This document shows positions 34,376 through 43,148 of a stretch of 64,000 bases of DNA, in pieces. The notes under the pieces are model-generated. The model was given only the letters and a program-made list of their open reading frames with translations, searched no databases and had not been told where the DNA came from. The translations under genes were made by a program, and so were the position numbers. The stretch is from a virus. Every line of letters starts with the position of its first letter. Within the stretch, counting starts at the first letter, position 1. The stretch lies in the IMG/VR virus record IMGVR_UViG_3300013104_000022, positions 31,259 through 95,258 of that record, one strand, 5' to 3'.

Positions 34376-36230
34376 ATAGCTCAGTTCCCGTCATTCCGAT
34401 GGGGAAGCTCATTCCCCCGCCTAGGAAGTAGTCAATATCTTCGTGTCCCTCAAATACAGAAACTTGGGGGCCAACCTCGAAGTAGGGTTCTCCTACGTCT
34501 ACAATCGTCCCCTCTTCATCCTCTTCACCACCGACCATTACGGCACCTACGAGGGAACAAGCGAAAGCGTCCGCGAGGTCTTTAGAGCCGCCCGGTGGGT
34601 GGTCTACCTTGCCGTCGTTATCAGAAAGTGCCTCAATCTCATTCTGAAGCACTTCATTCCACGGCATACGGAGTCGTCCATCCGACCCCACGTCCTTGAG
34701 TGCGCGCCAGATACCCGTGTCCTTATCGGGACTCAGCTTCTCGACAGCGATACCGTGAGCCTCAAGAATCTGCATGGTGTCCGTGGACTGGAAAGAGTCG
34801 AAGGAGACTTGAGCGATGAAGAACCCGCGCTTGATTAGCTCAAAGATGAGAAGACGTACCCACCTAATCTGAATCTCTCGCGGAGGTGTCGCACCGATGT
34901 CTGCCTCGAAGGCAATAGTGAAGTCATTCCTAATGATAGGAACGGACATTGATTCCTCTACCGGTTGTCCTAGTTCGTCTTCGGTAAAGATCGTCTGCTC
35001 TGTCCAGGCCTCGACGTGAGACATGGCAATACCGGCGCGGTCGTTCTTGATCGCGAGGTCACCGTGAATGGCATAACGGGCACCCTGCACCGGCTTGAAG
35101 TCGTCGTCAAAGTGGAACTTCGGTTGCCACGCTACAGCGGGTTCTCCCGAGATAGGCTTGACAATCTCCACAGTTTCGTATTCTACGTGGAGAGGCTGAT
35201 CTGCCTTGTCCACAGCGGTGCGGAAAATCTGAGGGTTTCGGAAGTACGCATTGACAGCACGGCTCGGCTTGCACTCGTACTTTGCGGCGGCTTCGTCCGG
35301 GTTCTTTCGGTAGTCCGACGCGAATTGGTGCTTGCCCTCCACACGAGGGTTCACTTCCCACGTAGCAAGCGGCCCCGAAACGTAGTAGGGGGATACGTCC
35401 TCTCCCACTTCCTCGATGTCCATTCGTCCCTCAAGTGTGAGCTTTTGAATGGTAGAGCCTAGGTAGCGGGGGTAGGAAATAGCGACACGCTTGTAGCTGG
35501 ACGGGAAACGAGTCGATGCAGAGGTCTTCATCATTTCAAGAATTGACTCTGCGGTGGTTGAGGCCTCACGAGCCTTCTTACCCTGACCGACAAGCTCAGA
35601 ACGGCTCTTGAAGGCGTCGATCTCGTCAGCGACACCGAGCATGAGGTTCAGCCCCTCCTGACCCTCAGCTTCCGAGTGACCCGAGACAGCTTCGATATTC
35701 TTCGCATACTGGATAACGTCACGCTTCGGTTCGGACCTGTCCTTGAACCAAGGAGAGTTGTTCACCGCGACGGTCATCGGCTTGAAGAAGGCTCGGTTAG
35801 CCTGACCGGCGTTATACGCAATGTTAAGCAAGTGAATAGAGTCCTGCTCAGGCATGGAATAGTAGCGCTGTGGAGACTTCAGAACCATGAGTAGATAGGC
35901 GACACGGAGGGATGCGACACGAACAGTGTGGTCCTTACCGGCCCCCTTACCCCACTGTGCGGTGATGATGTTGGTCATGCGCACAGGCTCAGCCCAATAT
36001 CCACCGAACTCTGCGGCCATGAGTGGGTATAGCTCTGGCAGGTAGACACGTTCAATATGCTTTACTAGATCAAACTGAACGGGACTAAGCGGCGGGTTAC
36101 CGAGGTACTTGCGGTCCTCTACGAAGACATCGAGGGGTACGGGTTCTTCCTCGAAGATAGCGCTCAAGTATGAGGTATTCAGTGCATCTACGTTGTCTGA
36201 GAACCTATCAGACAGCTTCATGAGAGGCAT
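34362..36230 (-). CDS. Terminase large subunit
   Basis: A 622-aa packaging motor. The ATPase domain has a Walker A-like QWGKGAGKDHT near residue 93, and Walker B plus catalytic Glu in LMLGVADEID near residue 205. The nuclease domain shows the expected acids in IHGDLAIKNDRAG, VSFDSFQS and DLADAFA. The Lys in GAGKD matches the actinophage variant of this motif. Its size and neighbours (portal downstream, candidate small terminase upstream) are standard. Confidence 0.93.
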   Translation of the reverse strand: MPLMKLSDRFSDNVDALNTSYLSAIFEEEPVPLDVFVEDRKYLGNPPLSPVQFDLVKHIERVYLPELYPLMAAEFGGYWAEPVRMTNIITAQWGKGAGKDHTVRVASLRVAYLLMVLKSPQRYYSMPEQDSIHLLNIAYNAGQANRAFFKPMTVAVNNSPWFKDRSEPKRDVIQYAKNIEAVSGHSEAEGQEGLNLMLGVADEIDAFKSRSELVGQGKKAREASTTAESILEMMKTSASTRFPSSYKRVAISYPRYLGSTIQKLTLEGRMDIEEVGEDVSPYYVSGPLATWEVNPRVEGKHQFASDYRKNPDEAAAKYECKPSRAVNAYFRNPQIFRTAVDKADQPLHVEYETVEIVKPISGEPAVAWQPKFHFDDDFKPVQGARYAIHGDLAIKNDRAGIAMSHVEAWTEQTIFTEDELGQPVEESMSVPIIRNDFTIAFEADIGATPPREIQIRWVRLLIFELIKRGFFIAQVSFDSFQSTDTMQILEAHGIAVEKLSPDKDTGIWRALKDVGSDGRLRMPWNEVLQNEIEALSDNDGKVDHPPGGSKDLADAFACSLVGAVMVGGEEDEEGTIVDVGEPYFEVGPQVSVFEGHEDIDYFLGGGMSFPIGMTGTELYGRE

Positions 36231-37043
36231 TTACGGCGACCCGCCGTCCCATACTCCGTCTCCTCCGACACTCATGGCACTCGAAGGCCAGATGTTCCCT
36301 CCTCCGGGGGCGGGAGCAATATCCTCACGAGGTTCATAAACTCTCTCTAGCGCGTCTCGTAGGTCTTCGAGAGCGTCGGCATCCAGAGCGTCGTCGTCAT
36401 CCTTGATAGGAACGTAGGCCTTCTCGACCTCGACAGGATCACCAAAGTCTACTGTGGAGCCAGACACCGAATAAGGAATCTTGAGGTATCGGTAGCCTTC
36501 CGCTCGGAATTCCATGCAGACGATGATGTAGGCTGTCCAAAGCTCGACAATATAGCCGTTACGGCCATGGTGCTCGCCGTCATACTTCAGGTGAGGGTTC
36601 AGGTCTAGGTAGTTGTCTAGACGGTCCTGCTCAACCTGCTCCCACGCCTCGTAGACGTGCTGGGTGTTGAAGTTTGAAATTCGAGAAAGTGCGACGAACT
36701 GCTGTCCGTCCTTCCGACTCGTCAGCATGACTAGCTCATCTCGCTCACGAGAGAGCTTCATCTTCTCCCACTGTGCGAGAGCGGCAGACGCCTTTGCCCG
36801 AGTCTTAGCTGTCACGTCACCGCCGCCAGAGGCCCACTTCTTGACGCGAGACACAGCGATAGCAATAGCCTGACTCGTGGATCGACCGGAGCGCTTAACC
36901 GCTCGGGCGATACGGCAGATGTAGTTAGGCAATCCACCCTTGTGATCTACCCAATTGTCCTTTTCCGGCGTAGTTGCCAGGGAACATGGCGAACCTCCCG
37001 CGAGGAAGAGGACTAGATCATAATCCTTGGCATCGTACGACAT
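36231..37043 (-). CDS. Head-region protein with conserved actinophage NWV/GGLP module
   Basis: A 270-aa protein. Residues ~30-95 contain NWVDHKGGLPNYICRIARAV ... AIAVSRVKKWASGGGDV ... ASAALAQWE. This helical module recurs in many actinophage proteins, often fused to protease, portal or capsid-associated genes (my recollection, DUF6582-like). The C-terminal half is alpha/beta and acidic with a Pro/Gly-rich tail. Start and stop touch its neighbours (1-bp overlap upstream, adjacent downstream). It sits where a small terminase or a terminase partner is expected; the role is uncertain. Confidence 0.6.
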   Translation of the reverse strand: MSYDAKDYDLVLFLAGGSPCSLATTPEKDNWVDHKGGLPNYICRIARAVKRSGRSTSQAIAIAVSRVKKWASGGGDVTAKTRAKASAALAQWEKMKLSRERDELVMLTSRKDGQQFVALSRISNFNTQHVYEAWEQVEQDRLDNYLDLNPHLKYDGEHHGRNGYIVELWTAYIIVCMEFRAEGYRYLKIPYSVSGSTVDFGDPVEVEKAYVPIKDDDDALDADALEDLRDALERVYEPREDIAPAPGGGNIWPSSAMSVGGDGVWDGGSP

Positions 37044-37492
37044 TACAGACCCTTCTTGGCTAGTCCCGAGGCAAACGACTGTTGTACAGCCTGACGGGTG
37101 TCCTTCTCTTGAATAAGGGCAATAGCTTCGTTGAACACAGCCACGACATCATTCATAAGCTGTTCGCGGCGCTCAGCCTCGTTGACAGTAAGAAGACGGT
37201 TGAACTCCTGAGTCATGCTGAGCCAGAAGGAGTTGAAGTCCTTTTGGTCCTTGCCCGCGACTTCCCCTGACAACTCCCGGAACTTTAGATATACGTAGTT
37301 GTATGCAATTCGCTCTAGAAGAAGAGTCTGCACGGTGTTCATAGGCATACCGTGGGCTTCGCTCTTGAAACGCATGACGATTTCATCATGAATTTCTTCT
37401 AGCTGAGGGAATGCCTCGACCATGGCCTTAGGCAGGGTGAAGACCTGATCTAGCCGCTCGTCAGCGGTAATCTGGGATTCTACAGAAGTCAT
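37043..37492 (-). CDS. Candidate terminase small subunit
   Basis: A 149-aa all-helical protein (LLLERIAYNYVYLKFREL, SFWLSMTQEFNRLL) just before the terminase genes. Size, helicity and position fit actinophage small terminases, which recognise the packaging site. No clear N-terminal HTH is visible, so this is a context call. Its ATG overlaps the TGA of the interrupted glycosyltransferase frame (ATGA). TAAGAT lies 6 nt before the ATG, the same geometry as the leaderless genes elsewhere in the window, but the -35 is poor. Confidence 0.55.
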   Translation of the reverse strand: MTSVESQITADERLDQVFTLPKAMVEAFPQLEEIHDEIVMRFKSEAHGMPMNTVQTLLLERIAYNYVYLKFRELSGEVAGKDQKDFNSFWLSMTQEFNRLLTVNEAERREQLMNDVVAVFNEAIALIQEKDTRQAVQQSFASGLAKKGL

Positions 37493-37671
37493 GCACCAAT
37501 CTTACCACTTTCTTGGTACAATGTGGAACTGATTTCTCTCCTGAAGGAGGGAGACGGTCTGAAGTTGCTCTCTGTGCCGTGAGTTCCCACGACTCCGATG
37601 TTATCCACGCGCGAAACTTCGGGGTAGATTCCCACGAACTTCAGAGCCGGAAATACCCGAGTATTCAGATT
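37489..37671 (-). pseudogene. C-terminal part of glycosyltransferase beyond an in-frame amber codon
   Basis: After the TAG at 37672-37674 the same frame continues for 60 sense codons to a TGA that overlaps the next gene's ATG. The encoded peptide begins NLNTRVFPALKFVGIYPEVS and continues with SRVDNIG and THGT, a typical C-terminus of this glycosyltransferase type. The exact coupling overlap shows that this segment was, or still is, translated as part of the gene. The likely ancestral codon is TGG (Trp), one transition from TAG. Confidence 0.7.
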
Positions 37672-38229
37672 CTAGTCCCAGCCAGACTGATTTCCGGGGA
37701 AGACGTTGAAAGTGGAGTAGTCGTGGTCCCACGTTGGTGAGATGTACTCAATCCAGTGGTGTCTCCAAGTTCCCCAAATCCAGGGGTTAAACCCAGCCAC
37801 TCTAGCCACTCGGGAGGGATTCGATCCAGTTGGGTCAAAGGACATCCCGTGCACTGTGGCAACGTCGTTGTCTGTCTTGTAGGTCTCTGCGGCCCAGGAG
37901 AAGTATTCAAGGATGTCATCGGAAACAATGAGGTCGTCTTCTGCTCTAACTACAAAGTCGTAGTTATCGTTAATGAACAAGTTTTGGAGAGCTACCCACG
38001 GGTGCTGTAGTACACCGTATCTCTCAGGGTTTACGATAATCTGGGCATCGATATTCACATCTTCCATGAACATCTGAATCTCTTCGATCATGTGTGGGAG
38101 AACGTCAGAAGGCTCAATACTGAAGATTACATCCCAGTCCTTTAGCCCCCTGACTTCGCGCCAGTGGTGAAGAGTCTGTTGGAAATAGTTCACGCGGTCG
38201 TACACCGTGAATACGAGTGCCTTTTTCAC
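37672..38229 (-). CDS. Glycosyltransferase, GT2/GT13-like, amber-interrupted
   Basis: The start is GTG at 38229, overlapping the upstream stop (GTGA); a longer frame to 38280 is a shadow. The 185-aa product starts KKALVFTVYDRVNYF, has the metal-binding acid cluster in VVRAEDDLIVSDDILEY (DxD-like) and ends at a TAG after GWD. In relatives the GWD would continue with W/x-NLNTRV; that continuation is present after the stop. The enzyme is a GT-A fold transferase using an NDP-sugar. With the two genes upstream it forms a sugar-modification cassette. Whether the 185-aa form is active is open. Confidence 0.72.
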   Translation of the reverse strand: MKKALVFTVYDRVNYFQQTLHHWREVRGLKDWDVIFSIEPSDVLPHMIEEIQMFMEDVNIDAQIIVNPERYGVLQHPWVALQNLFINDNYDFVVRAEDDLIVSDDILEYFSWAAETYKTDNDVATVHGMSFDPTGSNPSRVARVAGFNPWIWGTWRHHWIEYISPTWDHDYSTFNVFPGNQSGWD

Positions 38230-38915
38230 TGTGTTGCCGTTTCGATATGGTTGGAGCGACCGTCCTTCTTGTGGCCCCAATGGTGAACAGCAACAGTACT
38301 CTCTGGGTAGGATCGACCTTGAGCATCTCCCCCTGGCTCAATGTCCTTCCAGTGAATCGGGTTGAATGTCTCGACGGGGAAAACATGAATCCTATCCATG
38401 TCCGCCCAAGCCATTTCGGTCAGGTATCCTGGACCTGTAGACATTACCATTTCATCAGTGGGGTTTAGCCAATAGTTTTCTGGAAGATTGTCTAGTACAA
38501 AATCCCAGAAGGGGTCTTCTTTCTCGGGTGCTCCGATAGCCGCGTTTACAATTCTACCGTCTACGTAATTCTCCAAGCTAGCCCAAGCTTTACCAGGGAT
38601 AATCGGCTCTAGAGGACGCACAGGCTCCATGTCAGTGTTGAAGTAAGCCCCACCGAACTTCCAGACTAGGTAATATCCCATAATGTCGGCTAGTTGTACA
38701 TAAAGCTCGATGCCTTTACGTCCCGCATCCCTTTTGTACAAGTCCTGGATAACTTCATAGACTTCTGGAAAATCGTCTCGCACGAACTGTACAGTCTCTT
38801 CATCAAAGTCAAATACCTGCCAGCCAGGATTTAGCTCTTCCCAAAGGAAGCCGAATTCTTGATAAGAGACGGGCATAGGCCTTCCGGCCCAAAAACGAGT
38901 GATTACCTTTTCCAT
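38226..38915 (-). CDS. Glycosyltransferase with DXD sugar-binding motif, GT32-like
   Basis: A 229-aa GT-A enzyme. The signature region is LADIMGYYLVWKFGGAYFNT followed by DMEP: the LA..(R)..L...GG.Y.D.D pattern of OCH1/TcdB-type DXD transferases, with NTD as the DXD equivalent. The N-terminus IPK..W-like region is shortened to VITRFWAGRPMP. Near the end it has VHHWGHKK, matching the usual A.HHW motif. It lies between the epimerase and the second transferase, all overlapping by 1-4 bp, so they form one sugar operon. Confidence 0.82.
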   Translation of the reverse strand: MEKVITRFWAGRPMPVSYQEFGFLWEELNPGWQVFDFDEETVQFVRDDFPEVYEVIQDLYKRDAGRKGIELYVQLADIMGYYLVWKFGGAYFNTDMEPVRPLEPIIPGKAWASLENYVDGRIVNAAIGAPEKEDPFWDFVLDNLPENYWLNPTDEMVMSTGPGYLTEMAWADMDRIHVFPVETFNPIHWKDIEPGGDAQGRSYPESTVAVHHWGHKKDGRSNHIETATQ

Positions 38916-39880
38916 TAGCGTGCCTTCTTATCGTACTCGTCAAGCCAATTGTAGGCGTAATACTGAGTGGTCAAGCTAATGCCCGCTTCCAGCGTTACAA
39001 AGTCCTTATCCGGGTCTAGTCCTAGAAGGTGAAGCTTTGACGTATCTGCGGTAACGGAAGAGTTGGGCACTTCACCGGGTCGCATAGGCAAATCTACGAT
39101 CTTAGATCGAGGTCCAATAGCGTACGGCGCGGCGGCATTCAGAACAATGTCTGCAACTTCCCTAACCGTGTGGCTCTTTGTAGGACCGACGCCAAAAGTC
39201 TCGGGTCCGTTTTCTCGGGTGTACTTAAGAGCATTGACGAATGTTCGAGCTACGTCTCCCACGTAGACACAATCGCTGACCTGTACACCGCCACCGTATA
39301 GCTCGATGTCGTCTCCCACAAGCGCGCGGCAGATGAAGCTCGGCATGATCTTACGGACCTTGGAGTGGCCGTATGGCTCTGCGATGCTCTGGAAGGGTCC
39401 GTAGGCGTTGACAGGACGCACAACACTGATCTTTCCCTTACGGAACTTGTTGAACATGCGGGCGAAGTCCTCTACCGCTGTCTTGCTGATCGTGTAGGAA
39501 CCGGCCCCGTGGTCGCGCATCCAGTGATTACCCACGCCCGCATATACCACAGGAAGGTCATACTGATTAGCGGCCTCGAATACGTTCAAAGAACCGAGAA
39601 TGTTCGTCTCGGCGGAAGGTCGGGGGTTCGTGATGGTCTCTTGAGTGCCTAGCACTGCGGCAAGGTGAATGATGCCGTCTACGTGCGCCGCCGCTTCAGT
39701 GACCGACGTGGCGTCTCTCACGTCTCCGTGGAAGATTTCAACCCTGTCCTGAGGGGTGCCCCGAAGAGTTCCGGGAGAGTTGTGATCGAAAACCAGCACC
39801 CCGTGCCCGTCTTCAAGCAGGGTTTGGACAACATACCAGCCGATGAAGCCGGTTCCGCCTGTTACTAGTACTTTTGACAT
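38915..39880 (-). CDS. NAD-dependent sugar epimerase/dehydratase (GalE-like SDR)
   Basis: A 321-aa extended short-chain dehydrogenase. TGGTGFIG near the N-terminus binds NAD(P). GDVRD and HLAAVLG follow at the usual spacing, and the catalytic YTISK (Y..xK) lies near residue 130. The C-terminal sugar-binding region includes RPVNAYGPFQ and DCVYVGDVA. It interconverts or dehydrates an NDP-hexose, presumably making the donor for the adjacent glycosyltransferases. No substrate choice can be read from sequence. Confidence 0.88.
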   Translation of the reverse strand: MSKVLVTGGTGFIGWYVVQTLLEDGHGVLVFDHNSPGTLRGTPQDRVEIFHGDVRDATSVTEAAAHVDGIIHLAAVLGTQETITNPRPSAETNILGSLNVFEAANQYDLPVVYAGVGNHWMRDHGAGSYTISKTAVEDFARMFNKFRKGKISVVRPVNAYGPFQSIAEPYGHSKVRKIMPSFICRALVGDDIELYGGGVQVSDCVYVGDVARTFVNALKYTRENGPETFGVGPTKSHTVREVADIVLNAAAPYAIGPRSKIVDLPMRPGEVPNSSVTADTSKLHLLGLDPDKDFVTLEAGISLTTQYYAYNWLDEYDKKAR

Positions 39881-40956
39881 TACTTTCCTACCCGCTCACG
39901 CATTTCTTGAAGAGTGAGCTTCTTGGCCTGTTGTTGAGGAGCTACCTGAACCGGAGCGGACTTAGGTGTTGTTCCTCGAAGCTTATTTAGAGTCTCGTGC
40001 ATCAACACTACCGCAAGTTGGAGATTTCCGCGAGGATCGTCGGAATTTCTAATCTTAGTCTTCAAATCCCACAGTACCCGGCACATGAGAACAAGCTCGT
40101 CGCGGCTGACTCGGGGAACGATTGTATCGATCTCGGGAGGTACTTCTCCGATGCTTCCTCCCGACTTCAGAATGAGAAGGTCACGAAGTACTCGAAGAAT
40201 CTGCTCGCTGATCTCAGAAGGCAGGGACGTTCTCTTCAGCGCTTCCTTCAACCTATCGAAAATGGCAGGGATATCCTGAGACACTACGGCAAGGACGATG
40301 CCGGGACCGAAGTCGTCGTTACCGGATACCTCTCTGAACTCTTCCAGGGTCTTGATTTCAGAAAGAATGACCTGATTGAGGCTATTCAGAGAGGTTCGCA
40401 CATTTCCGTGTGCCGACTCAGCGAGGTAGTAGAGGAAGGGATCAGGGATTCCCCTACCTTCTGCAACAGAGACGTGCTGTAGGTGCTCAAAGAGCGCCCC
40501 GGTAGAGACACGTCGGAACTCGAATTCGATCAAACGCCTCTTGACAGTCTCAATGATCTTCTCAGGCTCCGTGGTGACCAAGATGAACAGAACGCCCGCT
40601 GGCGGCTCTTCTAGAGGCTTCAGGAGCACGTTGAACGCCTCCCGCGTCATGTTGTGCGCCTCATCCAAGATCAGGGTTCGTCTCGTACCTCCCGAGTACT
40701 TCAGAGAGTCCATGAGGGCGCGCGCATCCTCTACACGACCGTTAGACGCCGCGTCAACCTCGATGATCTCTCCTCCCAGCTTCTCAGCTACGAGGCGGGC
40801 CGCAGAAGTCTTCCCGGTCCCCGAAGGTCCGGTGAGAAGAAGTCCCGGAGGAATCTGATTCTTCTCTACCATCTTCGACAACACAGCGGCGACCATCTTC
40901 TGCCCGATGAGTTGGTTGAACTCCTGAGGACGATACTTGCTCGCGAGGTTACTCAT
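39880..40956 (-). CDS. Clamp loader ATPase, DnaX/RFC-small-like
   Basis: A 358-aa AAA+ protein. Starts KYRPQEFNQLIGQ, the hallmark of DnaX/RFC. Walker A is GPSGTGKTS near residue 43, Walker B LILDEAHN near residue 95, sensor 1 in FILVTTEP, and SRC-like region in GNVRTSLNSLNQV. The zinc-binding cysteines of bacterial DnaX are absent, as in phage and archaeal loaders. It should load the sliding clamp encoded at 41934-43148 onto primed DNA. It overlaps the Zn-finger gene by 8 bp. Confidence 0.9.
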   Translation of the reverse strand: MSNLASKYRPQEFNQLIGQKMVAAVLSKMVEKNQIPPGLLLTGPSGTGKTSAARLVAEKLGGEIIEVDAASNGRVEDARALMDSLKYSGGTRRTLILDEAHNMTREAFNVLLKPLEEPPAGVLFILVTTEPEKIIETVKRRLIEFEFRRVSTGALFEHLQHVSVAEGRGIPDPFLYYLAESAHGNVRTSLNSLNQVILSEIKTLEEFREVSGNDDFGPGIVLAVVSQDIPAIFDRLKEALKRTSLPSEISEQILRVLRDLLILKSGGSIGEVPPEIDTIVPRVSRDELVLMCRVLWDLKTKIRNSDDPRGNLQLAVVLMHETLNKLRGTTPKSAPVQVAPQQQAKKLTLQEMRERVGK

Positions 40957-41287
40957 GAACTCTGTCCTTTACCCAATACTTCTTCTTACCCACATGGATA
41001 CCGCCACACTCGCAACGGTATTCACTGAAAAGCTCATTGTACTCACGGCAGAGAGTGGTTGCCGCCTTACGCCCTTCTGCATCTGTCCTGTAGAGCTTCT
41101 TGTCAGGACGGGGGCACCGCCAGACCTCACTCTTGTTCATGCGGGCACGATGGTTGCGCTTGCACGTCTTACTGTGGTAGCTAGGAACACTGGCTTCCCA
41201 GCCGGGAGGCACCGTCCAGGAGAACACTCTGGGGCATCCGATGCACTTGACCGCGAGGGTATCCCCCACGTCAAATCCGTTATTCAC
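40949..41287 (-). CDS. Zinc-finger protein in replication operon
   Basis: The start is a GTG (41287) overlapping the upstream stop, giving 112 aa; a longer frame to 41401 lies inside the ATPase gene. It has CIGC, then SKTCKRNHRAR, then C..EYRCECGGIHVGKK. The C-terminal CECGGIHVGKKK is a zinc-ribbon-like half. Together these suggest one or two zinc sites and nucleic acid binding. It lies between the SMC-like ATPase and clamp loader genes. Exact function unknown. Confidence 0.6.
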   Translation of the reverse strand: MNNGFDVGDTLAVKCIGCPRVFSWTVPPGWEASVPSYHSKTCKRNHRARMNKSEVWRCPRPDKKLYRTDAEGRKAATTLCREYNELFSEYRCECGGIHVGKKKYWVKDRVHE

Positions 41288-41930
41288 TCTCCACCGCCTC
41301 AGTCTTGCCGTCTTTGATCGAGAATCTGTAAGACTTGTCGCTGTATTCCATGAACTCGGGTTGGTGGGTAACCATGATGATCTGAATACCTGTCTTGTCA
41401 ACCAACTCCCTCAGGAACTCCCCTAGGGGTGGCAGGTACTCGTCTGAAACGTGAGCGAAGGTCTCATCCAAGATTAGAACATTATCCTGCTTGGTACCTG
41501 AGGAAAGAAGAAGCACCACGACTCGAAGCAAGAATCCGATGGTGGCGGCGAGTCCTCCACCACGCGCGTCGAGAACGGGAGTCTCGATGAAGGTGTCTCC
41601 AAGAGTGGTGCGAACCATGAACTCGGCGGTGACCGAACGGCCCTTGATCGTCTGCACGATGTGAAAACTCAAGGTTGAGTCAAAGATGGTCTGAAGACCT
41701 CTCGTGACCAACTCCTCGATGGTTTCCTGAGCTTGCATCTGACGGTCTTCCCCGATGGTGTTCAGGAGGATCGTGACACGCTCAAGATCGTCTACCAGGG
41801 CTTCCTTGTCATCGATGTTGCTTTGGATATCCTTGGCCCTCTGAAGGACGGCCTTGGCCTCCCCCAGACGTGTGTCTACTTCGCGGCGCTTCCGGTGAAG
41901 CTCCCTCTCAAGTTCTGAGAATTTCATCAT
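41280..41930 (-). CDS. SMC/SbcC-like ATPase lacking Walker A
   Basis: A 216-aa protein that corresponds to the C-terminal half of an SMC/Rad50/SbcC ATPase. After an N-terminal coiled coil (~70 residues) come the ABC signature region (DARGGGLAATIGFLLRVVVL), Walker B with catalytic Glu (VLILDETFAHVSDEY) and the H-loop (IIMVTHQPEF). No GxxxxGK(S/T) motif occurs, so the N-terminal half is missing or encoded elsewhere. Neighbours are the sliding clamp and clamp loader; an SbcD-like gene is 3 kb away. It could act with an unseen partner or as a recombination mediator. Confidence 0.78.
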   Translation of the reverse strand: MMKFSELERELHRKRREVDTRLGEAKAVLQRAKDIQSNIDDKEALVDDLERVTILLNTIGEDRQMQAQETIEELVTRGLQTIFDSTLSFHIVQTIKGRSVTAEFMVRTTLGDTFIETPVLDARGGGLAATIGFLLRVVVLLLSSGTKQDNVLILDETFAHVSDEYLPPLGEFLRELVDKTGIQIIMVTHQPEFMEYSDKSYRFSIKDGKTEAVESE

Positions 41931-41933
41931 CCC

Positions 41934-43148
41934 TCACATATAGATTGGCGGTTTCTGCTGAAGAACAATAGTCAGTCCCTCTTCTGGGTCATTCATGTAT
42001 ACAGGAGACTTCTGCCCCTTGGCGGGGTCGTCTCCCAGCTTCAGGAACACGAACTCGTCCGTGGTGGATTCGAGAAGGTCTAGGAGCTTCCTGTAATGGA
42101 AGAACATGGGAGAAAACTTGGCGGGACCGGACCACTGGCACTCGATAGAGTCCTCTGAGGAGTTACCTCCAAGGTCGCGTGCGGAAACAGTCAACTTATA
42201 GATATCGTGAGCTTCCGGTACCACAGTCAGTGAGATGGTGGCGGACGCGGGATCAGAGTTGATCTTGACTCTCTGAATGCTCTGAATTAGCTCTGCTCGA
42301 TCCAAACTGAGGGTGTGCTCGTTTCGAAGTGCGGGGGCAAGCAGAAGAGTGTCCAACTTGGGGAAGGGCAGGATAGACCTCTGAGTGATGAACTTCTCTG
42401 TGCCAATGTCAAACAGCAATGCTGTCTTGGACATCTCGACAGTGATCAAATCGGCGTCTGAATTTTCCAAGGCCTTGACCAAGAGGCGCGCGGCGGCTAC
42501 CTGAAGGTTGAAGTTAGTCTTTGCAGGAAATTCATGAATCTGCTTACGGTGAAGACGAGTTCCGTCACACACCGTCGCGTAGCCGTCTTTGATCTGAACT
42601 TGCTGAAGAGACTCGCGGGCCGTGTTCTCGGGAGAGGCCTTCAAGGTGATCTTGAGAGCATTCAGGAACTCCCAGCGTGGGATGTCGATGGGATACGTAT
42701 CTTCTGTGCGAAAGAAGGTAGGAGCCTTCTTGCTGGAATCCACCTGAATGTTCCACCGGACGTTGCCTGAGCGCACGTAGAGAGTGCCGCCCACGGCCTG
42801 AATGTGCACCCACTTCTTGGGGGCGAGCTTCGCCACTTCCAGAAGCTTCTTGCCGGGAACAGACACCGCTCCCGCGCGCACGACCTTAGGCCCGTCTACG
42901 TCAAAGAGCGCCTGTTGCTCACCGTTCGTTGCGTAGAAACTGAGGAAAGCTACGGTACCCGGCTTGGCTTCATGTGCTGTCAGGTGCACGAGACTAGAGC
43001 CAGGAATGGTCTCCTTGTTGGGGAGGATCGGCACCGTTCGAGCTAGGTAAGCGGTGAGAAGTTCCCGCTTAATTGAGAATGCAATGTGAGCGTCTACTTC
43101 CACGAGTTCAGCGTCGTGTTCTTCGACAAGCTCAAGGGTCTTAACCAT
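41934..43148 (-). CDS. DNA polymerase sliding clamp, DnaN-like
   Basis: A 404-aa protein with the three-domain layout of bacterial beta clamps. Domain 1 holds FSIKRELLTAYLARTVPILPN and GSSLVHLTA; the middle holds VCDGTRLHRKQI (compare the ATDGHRL segment of DnaN); the C-terminus ends PIYM, matching the M-P-(M/V)-(R/M)-type end of DnaN. Length is near the usual 370-400. It encircles DNA to give the polymerase processivity. It is followed by its loader in the same operon. Confidence 0.82.
   Translation of the reverse strand: MVKTLELVEEHDAELVEVDAHIAFSIKRELLTAYLARTVPILPNKETIPGSSLVHLTAHEAKPGTVAFLSFYATNGEQQALFDVDGPKVVRAGAVSVPGKKLLEVAKLAPKKWVHIQAVGGTLYVRSGNVRWNIQVDSSKKAPTFFRTEDTYPIDIPRWEFLNALKITLKASPENTARESLQQVQIKDGYATVCDGTRLHRKQIHEFPAKTNFNLQVAAARLLVKALENSDADLITVEMSKTALLFDIGTEKFITQRSILPFPKLDTLLLAPALRNEHTLSLDRAELIQSIQRVKINSDPASATISLTVVPEAHDIYKLTVSARDLGGNSSEDSIECQWSGPAKFSPMFFHYRKLLDLLESTTDEFVFLKLGDDPAKGQKSPVYMNDPEEGLTIVLQQKPPIYM

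Noticed and set aside
37672-37674. Genome-wide recoding of TAG as an amino acid
   Set aside because: Many genes end in TAG at sensible places (for example 3310, 22139, 32505, 63812), so TAG is a working stop.
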